This document shows, piece after piece, positions 59,548 to 64,000 of a stretch of DNA of 64,000 nucleotides. The notes below the pieces were generated by a model. The model saw only the letters and a program-made list of their open reading frames with translations, searched no databases and was not told the DNA's origin. The position numbers and the translations under genes were made by a program. Each line of letters opens with the position of its first letter. Position 1 is the stretch's first letter. The DNA comes from Streptomyces sp. NBC_00258 (GTDB lineage Bacteria; Actinomycetota; Actinomycetes; Streptomycetales; Streptomycetaceae), in assembly GCF_036182465.1 (NCBI RefSeq), contig NZ_CP108081.1, positions 7,130,001-7,194,000 on the forward strand, given 5' to 3'.

Positions 59548-60903
59548 TCACCCCCGCCAGGGCAGCTCCGCCGTGATGCGAGTCGGTCCGGCGACAGGGG
59601 AGTCCACCACGAGGATGCCGTCGACCGCGTCGAGCCGCTCGGCCAGCCCCGCGAGCCCCGAGCCGGAGGCGACATCCGCACCGCCCACACCGTTGTCGAC
59701 CACCTGGATCATGAGCCGGTTCTCGATCCGCCAGACATCGACCGAGGCACGGGTGGCCCCCGAGTGCTTGCTGATGTTCTGCAGCAGCTCCGAGACGGTG
59801 AAGTACGCGATCCCCTCGATCGCCGGCGCCGGCCGGGCCGGCAGATCGACCTCGACCTGTACGGGAACCGTGCACCGGGACGCCACGGAGGACAACGCCG
59901 CGTCCAGCCCGCGGTCCGTCAGCACGGCGGGATGGATCCCGCGCGCCAGGTCCCGCAGCTCCTGAAGCGCCGTCTTCACCTCACCGTGCGCCTCGCCCAC
60001 CATTCGCGCCGCTGCCTCCGGATCCTCCGTGAGCTTCTCCTTCGCCAGACCCAGATCCATCGCAAGCGCCACCAGCCGGGCCTGCGCCCCGTCGTGCAGA
60101 TCGCGCTCGATGCGCCGAAGGTCGGCCGCCGCCGTGTCGATCACGACGCCCCGGTCCGACTCCAGCTCGACGACCCGCGTGGCCAGCCGCGACGGCCCGA
60201 GCAGCCCGTGCACCATCAGCCGGTCCACCTGCGTCAGCGCCCGAACGATCCACGGCGAGGCCATCGTGAGCAGCAGGCCCACCAGCGCGGTCACCGTGAT
60301 CTCGAAGGGGTTGTCCAGATAGATGCTGTGCCCCTGGTCCCCGTACAGCTGGAGCCCGTCCTGCCCGCCGTAGACCGGGAACAGCCAGAACCACAGCGGG
60401 TACGTCAGCATCGCCCAGCCGTACGTCCAGAAGCTGATGGCCACCGAGAAGGCGAACACGGCCCAGGGAAAGTGCAGCACCGTGTACAGGAGATGCCTCC
60501 AGGACGCGCCGCTCTTCAGCATCGCGCCCATCCAGGCCATCGGGCCCTGCTTGGTCATGCGCAACGGCTCCGGCGCCGCGACGTCGAGCCCCAGCAGCCC
60601 GCGCGCCCGGGTCCGCTCCAGCGCGCCGAGACCGCGGCAGCCCGCGAGGCCGGCGGCGAGTACCGGGATGCCCAGGAACGTGATCAGCAGGCCCGCGCCG
60701 AGCGACACCATCGTCACGGCGAAGGTGAACATGATGATGCTGATCGGCAGGCTCAGCATCAGGTACCCGAACTCACGCCAGCTGCGCGCCTCAATCGGCG
60801 CCCGCAGCGCGGCCGGGAGCAGGTGTCGCCGCTCCTCGGCGCCCTCCCCGTGGAACCCGGGTCCGCCGTCCCACCCGTATCCCTGTCCGTACTCCGTGGC
60901 CAT
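59548..60903 (-). CDS. Sensor histidine kinase (NarL-type, HPK7-like), paralogue B
   Basis: 451 residues. Four to five transmembrane helices in the first 220 residues with no large extracellular domain, suggesting sensing within the membrane. The dimerisation box is RIERDLHDGAQARLVALAMD with phospho-His270, and the HATPase_c region has the N-box ELLQNISKHSG and G-box DNGVGG...GSGLAGL. It is paralogous to the kinase at 61168-62358, being near identical through the catalytic core, and is nearest the response-regulator gene. Confidence 0.93.
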   Translation of the reverse strand: MATEYGQGYGWDGGPGFHGEGAEERRHLLPAALRAPIEARSWREFGYLMLSLPISIIMFTFAVTMVSLGAGLLITFLGIPVLAAGLAGCRGLGALERTRARGLLGLDVAAPEPLRMTKQGPMAWMGAMLKSGASWRHLLYTVLHFPWAVFAFSVAISFWTYGWAMLTYPLWFWLFPVYGGQDGLQLYGDQGHSIYLDNPFEITVTALVGLLLTMASPWIVRALTQVDRLMVHGLLGPSRLATRVVELESDRGVVIDTAAADLRRIERDLHDGAQARLVALAMDLGLAKEKLTEDPEAAARMVGEAHGEVKTALQELRDLARGIHPAVLTDRGLDAALSSVASRCTVPVQVEVDLPARPAPAIEGIAYFTVSELLQNISKHSGATRASVDVWRIENRLMIQVVDNGVGGADVASGSGLAGLAERLDAVDGILVVDSPVAGPTRITAELPWRG

Positions 60904-61060
60904 GGCCGCCGTCCGTTTCTACTCGTCCGCTGTTGTAACTCCAGACTGCTCGGTCCCGCGCAGCCGGGACATGGAGCGAGTCGGCGTCTTGGGGCGGGGG
61001 TTTTCCCTACCTTCCGGGGGCCGGGGCGGCGCGGAGCTCATGACGGCGGTGGCCGGCCTC

Positions 61061-61101
61061 CTCGCGCGTGCATGCCGGGGCCCCCGGCATACACGCGCGA
61101 G
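61061..61101 (-). terminator. Long hairpin between the two kinase genes
   Basis: CTCGCGCGTGCATGCCGGGG (61061-61080) and CCCCGGCATACACGCGCGAG (61082-61101) pair along 20 positions with one mismatch. It probably ends the transcript of the right-hand kinase gene, so the two kinases are likely expressed separately. Confidence 0.7.
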
Positions 61102-61167
61102 GGCCGGAGGACGCGAGGTCCGCATACACGGCCGCTCTTCCCACTCCGCCCCCTCCACCTGTTCCGC

Positions 61168-62358
61168 CTACTCCTCCCGGTCCCGCCAAGGGAGTTCCGC
61201 CGTGATGGTCGTCGGTCCCCCCTCCGGTGAGTCGATGACGAACAAGCCGTCCACCGCGCCGAGCCGGTCCGCGAGTCCCGCCATTCCCGTGCCGCCGTCG
61301 AGGGCGGCCCCGCCGCGGCCGTCGTCCCAGACCTGTATGAGGAGGCGGTTGTCGGAGCGCCACACGTCGACGGACGCGGACCGTGCTGCGCTGTGCTTGC
61401 TGACGTTCTGAAGGAGCTCCGAGACGGTGAAGTACGCGATGCCCTCGATGGCCGCGGCCGGCCGCATCGGAAGATCGGCGGTCACCTTCACCGGCACCGT
61501 GCAGCGCGAGGCGACCGAGGACAGTGCGGCGTCCAGACCGCGGTCGGTGAGGACCGCGGGATGGATGCCGCGGGCGAGATCCCGCAGCTCCTGCAAGGCC
61601 AGCTTCACCTCGCCGTGCGCCTCGTCGACCATGGCGGCGACGGTCTCGTCGGCCCGGCCCTCCAGCAGCTTCTCCTTCGCCAGGCCGAGGCCCATCGCGA
61701 GGTTCACCAGCCGGGCCTGCGCCCCGTCGTGCAGATCGCGCTCGATGCGCCGCAGGTCGGCCGCGGCCGTGTCGACGACCACTCCCCGGTCGGACTCCAG
61801 CTCGGCGATCCGCTGCTCCAGCTCGTCCGAGGGCGAGAGCAGCCCGCGCACCATCGCCCGGTCCGCGTTGGCCAGTCCCCGTGCGATGTACGGAAGCACC
61901 GGCCACAGCACGAACAATGAGACCAGTGTGACGGTGAAGGTCACCACGCCCCACGGCAGCCGCATGAACTCGTACAGCACCGTGCGCCAGCCGACCGGAT
62001 CCTTCAGCGCCATCCACAGCTGTGCGAAGAACCCGCCCCGCCCGCGCAACGGCAGTGGGCTCGGCTCGTCGATCCGCACCCCGAGCAGGCCCCTGGCCCG
62101 GCCCCGCTCCAGCTTGCCCAGCTGGCGCGCGCCCAGCAGCCCGGCCGCGAGCAGCGGAAACCCGATCACCGTAAGGGTCAGGAAGGCACCCGTGAACAGC
62201 ACGGTCACCACGTACGTGAACCCGACGAGCGACACCGGCAGGTTGGCCAGGAGATGCGCGATCTCCTTCCAGGTGTGCCGGTCGTAGGCGAAGCGCGCGG
62301 GTGGTGGCCGGTCGGTGCCGCCGTCCGGAGTGTCGGCGGTCAGGATGCGTTCGGTCAT
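61168..62358 (-). CDS. Sensor histidine kinase (NarL-type, HPK7-like), paralogue A
   Basis: 396 residues. Membrane region about 35-175 with four helices in two pairs separated by an Arg-rich cytoplasmic loop (LERGRARGLLGVRIDEPSP, shared with paralogue B). H-box RRIERDLHDGAQARLVNLAM with His210; N-box ELLQNVSKHSA; G-box DDGRGG...GTGMAGL. All catalytic features are intact. It lacks a response regulator of its own and is next to the second nuo operon, transcribed in the opposite direction. Confidence 0.93.
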   Translation of the reverse strand: MTERILTADTPDGGTDRPPPARFAYDRHTWKEIAHLLANLPVSLVGFTYVVTVLFTGAFLTLTVIGFPLLAAGLLGARQLGKLERGRARGLLGVRIDEPSPLPLRGRGGFFAQLWMALKDPVGWRTVLYEFMRLPWGVVTFTVTLVSLFVLWPVLPYIARGLANADRAMVRGLLSPSDELEQRIAELESDRGVVVDTAAADLRRIERDLHDGAQARLVNLAMGLGLAKEKLLEGRADETVAAMVDEAHGEVKLALQELRDLARGIHPAVLTDRGLDAALSSVASRCTVPVKVTADLPMRPAAAIEGIAYFTVSELLQNVSKHSAARSASVDVWRSDNRLLIQVWDDGRGGAALDGGTGMAGLADRLGAVDGLFVIDSPEGGPTTITAELPWRDREE

Positions 62359-62821
62359 AGGCGCCAGCCTGCCGGGCCGCGGGCCGCTGCGCCATGAGGC
62401 GGACCGCCCGGATCCCCTGGGGTAAACCCCACCATCCCCGGCTTCCAGGACGACCCAAGGACGACCCGGAGACGGCCTGGGGACGGGTCGAGGGCGGGGC
62501 GAGACCGGTCGTGCGTGGGTCGGTGGCTGCGCGAGGGCGGTTCGGGGGTGGCTCGGGGCGGTGCGAGAGGGCTCGGAGACCGGCTGGAAGGTGCCCGAAA
62601 GACGGCTGAAAGACGGTCGGAAGACAGCCGGAAGGCGGCCGGAGCACGGCCCTGGAAAGCCATCGCATCATGCCTACCCGTGACGGGCTGCTTACCGTCT
62701 CTTTATCAGGCCCTAGACTCCGGTGCGTACAGATCGTCGAACGCGGCGCATCGCACGGCGCACGCGTAGTCGGCGCGTAGTCAGTACGGGGTCATCCGAG
62801 GTCAGGGAGCGAGGGGCGGAC
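62359..62821. other. Divergent intergenic region, kinase A / nuoA2
   Basis: 463 bp. The right part holds the nuoA2 promoter candidate (62691-62719). In the middle, 62597-62642, is an 11-12-bp imperfect tandem repeat (GAAAGACGGCT-like, four copies). No gene seen; frames reading through it look random. Confidence 0.5.
62691..62719 (+). promoter_or_regulatory. Candidate promoter of the second nuo operon
   Basis: CTTACC (62691-62696) and TAGACT (62714-62719) are 17 bp apart, about 100 bp before nuoA2. The -10 fits the Streptomyces TAGRNT type; the -35 is weak. No Rex-like or Crp-like palindrome comparable to that of nuoA is seen nearby. Confidence 0.45.
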
Positions 62822-63262
62822 GTGCCGGAACCGACCATGATCGTGGCGACCGGGACCGCTGGGGCCGCCGAGACAGCCGGGACCGTCGTCGCGGCGGACT
62901 ATTTCGAGTCCTATTCGGTCGTCGGACTGCTCGCCGTGGTCGGCGTGCTGTTCGTCGCCGTCGCCTTCGGAGCGGGCCGTCTGCTGCGGCCCGTCGTTCC
63001 GACGCCCGAGAAGCTCATGACATACGAATGCGGCGTCGACCCCGTCGGCGAGGGCTGGGCCCACACCCAGGTCCGCTACTACGTCTACGCCTTCCTCTAC
63101 GTGATCTTCGCCGTCGACTCGATCTTCCTCTTCCCCTGGGCGACGGTCTTCGCCGCGCCGGGCTACGGCGCGGCGACGCTCGTGGAGATGTTCATCTTCC
63201 TCGGCTTCCTGGCCGTGGGCCTGCTGTACGCATACAAGAAGGGCGTCCTCACATGGACGTGA
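62822..63262 (+). CDS. nuoA2: NADH-quinone oxidoreductase subunit A, second operon
   Basis: 146 residues from GTG 62822, preceded by GAGGGG; the frame is open upstream to 62723. Three transmembrane helices and the conserved loop with MTYECGVDPVGEGW. It has an N-terminal extension of about 25 residues relative to NuoA1 (2498-2857) and is clearly paralogous rather than a recent duplicate. The stop overlaps the nuoB2 start by 10 nt. Confidence 0.92.
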   Translation: MPEPTMIVATGTAGAAETAGTVVAADYFESYSVVGLLAVVGVLFVAVAFGAGRLLRPVVPTPEKLMTYECGVDPVGEGWAHTQVRYYVYAFLYVIFAVDSIFLFPWATVFAAPGYGAATLVEMFIFLGFLAVGLLYAYKKGVLTWT

Positions 63263-63912
63263 CCCGTCCGCAGCCGGACGCGACCTCCGAGCCCGTGCTC
63301 CTGCCGGAACCGAAGCGCTTGGGCGCGCTCGCCCGCCTGGCCCCCGAGCCGATGAAGGTGGTCCTGAACTGGGGCCGCCGCTACTCGCTCTGGGTCTTCA
63401 ACTTCGGCCTCGCCTGCTGCGCGATCGAGTTCATCGCGGCGTCGATGGCCCGCCACGACTTCATCCGCCTCGGCGTCATCCCGTTCGCGCCGGGTCCCCG
63501 CCAGGCCGACCTGATGGTCGTGTCCGGCACGGTCACCGACAAGATGGCCCCGGCCGTGAAGCGCCTGTACGAGCAGATGCCCGAGCCGAAGTACGTCATC
63601 TCCTTCGGCGCCTGCTCGAACTGTGGCGGCCCGTACTGGGACTCGTACTCGGTGACGAAGGGCGTCGACCAGATCATCCCCGTCGACGTGTACGTCCCCG
63701 GCTGTCCGCCCCGGCCCGAGGCCCTCCTCCAAGGCATCCTCAAGCTCCAGGAGAAGATCGCCCGGGAGTCGCTGGGGGAGCGCTACGGAACCTCCCGTCC
63801 CTCCACGGCCGCCCTTCAGAGCGGCCTCGTGCAGCCTCCGTCCGGGACGCCGTCCGCGCAGTCGTCCACACCGCCGTCCACACAGCCGTCGGCCACGGGG
63901 GACGCCCGATGA
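63253..63912 (+). CDS. nuoB2: NADH-quinone oxidoreductase subunit B, second operon
   Basis: 219 residues. The cluster N2 ligands are complete: Cys55-Cys56 in FGLACCAIEF, Cys121 in FGACSNCGG and Cys150 in PGCPPRPE, at the same spacing as NuoB1. It has a longer N-terminus, and a Ser/Pro/Gln-rich tail of about 45 residues. The SNCGG variant, with an extra Cys, differs from the ASSGG of NuoB1. ATGA overlap with the next gene. Confidence 0.95.
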   Translation: MDVTRPQPDATSEPVLLPEPKRLGALARLAPEPMKVVLNWGRRYSLWVFNFGLACCAIEFIAASMARHDFIRLGVIPFAPGPRQADLMVVSGTVTDKMAPAVKRLYEQMPEPKYVISFGACSNCGGPYWDSYSVTKGVDQIIPVDVYVPGCPPRPEALLQGILKLQEKIARESLGERYGTSRPSTAALQSGLVQPPSGTPSAQSSTPPSTQPSATGDAR

Positions 63913-64000
63913 CCGGTTGGCTCCCCGTCCCCGTCGAGGAACTCTTCGGCCCGGACACCACGGCCGAGGAGTCGTACGAGGTCCTGACGGTCGACGTACC
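63909..64000 (+). CDS. nuoC2: NuoC-like subunit of the second operon, 5' fragment
   Basis: Only the first 30 codons are present (MTGWLPVPVEELFGPDTTAE...), truncated by the window edge. The ATG overlaps the nuoB2 stop. The identity is inferred from position after nuoB2 and from the start, which resembles short NuoC N-termini; it lacks the long polar extension of NuoC1. Confidence 0.6.
   Translation, partial: MTGWLPVPVEELFGPDTTAEESYEVLTVDV

Overview
The window is a chromosomal segment of a high-GC actinomycete, almost certainly a Streptomyces. The signs are very high GC with strong third-position GC bias, frequent GTG starts, 4-nt ATGA/GTGA overlaps, a Streptomyces-type interspersed palindromic repeat, a c-di-AMP riboswitch ahead of a cell-wall lytic gene, and a gene order that (from memory) resembles the S. 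coelicolor region around SCO4561 to SCO4601. I see no plasmid, phage, transposon, CRISPR, tRNA or rRNA signature.

Layout. 1-840: 3' end of a geranylgeranyl-reductase-family (menaquinone side-chain type) gene and a shared terminator. 901-1701: secreted NlpC/P60 peptidase. 1702-2497: long regulatory gap with a Crp-like and a Rex-like operator. 2498-18519: complete 14-gene nuoA-N operon for proton-pumping NADH:menaquinone oxidoreductase, closed by an 18-bp terminator. 18754-20826: RecQ helicase. 20940-28033: a leftward six-gene operon (GntR regulator, two-cluster ferredoxin, lipoprotein, permease and ATPase of a sulfonate/nitrate-type importer, and an AprA/fumarate-reductase-like flavoprotein fused to HEAT repeats); its substrate is unknown and it is the best candidate here for an undescribed system. 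28370-29641: fumarylacetoacetase. 29823-32524: ATP-grasp ligase plus flavin oxidoreductase. 32836-34549: HAD phosphatase, 15-bp minisatellite, LysM/transglycosylase with riboswitch. 35075-39630: DUF5959-like protein, then peptide hydrolase and POT transporter. 39985-45723: polyprenyl diphosphate synthase, secreted CHRD protein, LolA-like protein with an ABC-2 transporter. 45777-55197: small accessory enzymes and regulators (FMN reductase, aminopeptidase, VOC/CGNR divergent pair, HxlR/MFS pair, PobA, RarD, QOR2-like/HxlR pair). 55278-58296: korAB, 2-oxoacid:ferredoxin oxidoreductase. 58607-62358: one response regulator and two paralogous histidine kinases. 62822-64000: start of a second nuo operon (nuoA2, nuoB2, 5' end of nuoC2).

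How it fits together. The region is centred on respiration: a full NADH-linked complex I with a redox-sensor operator, two isoprenoid enzymes that could make and saturate the menaquinone tail, KorAB that produces reduced ferredoxin, and a second complex I operon starting beyond a dedicated two-kinase signalling cassette. If the second operon lacks nuoEFG, KorAB-made ferredoxin is a plausible electron donor. The middle of the window is a mosaic of short accessory cassettes rich in small tandem repeats and palindromic operators.
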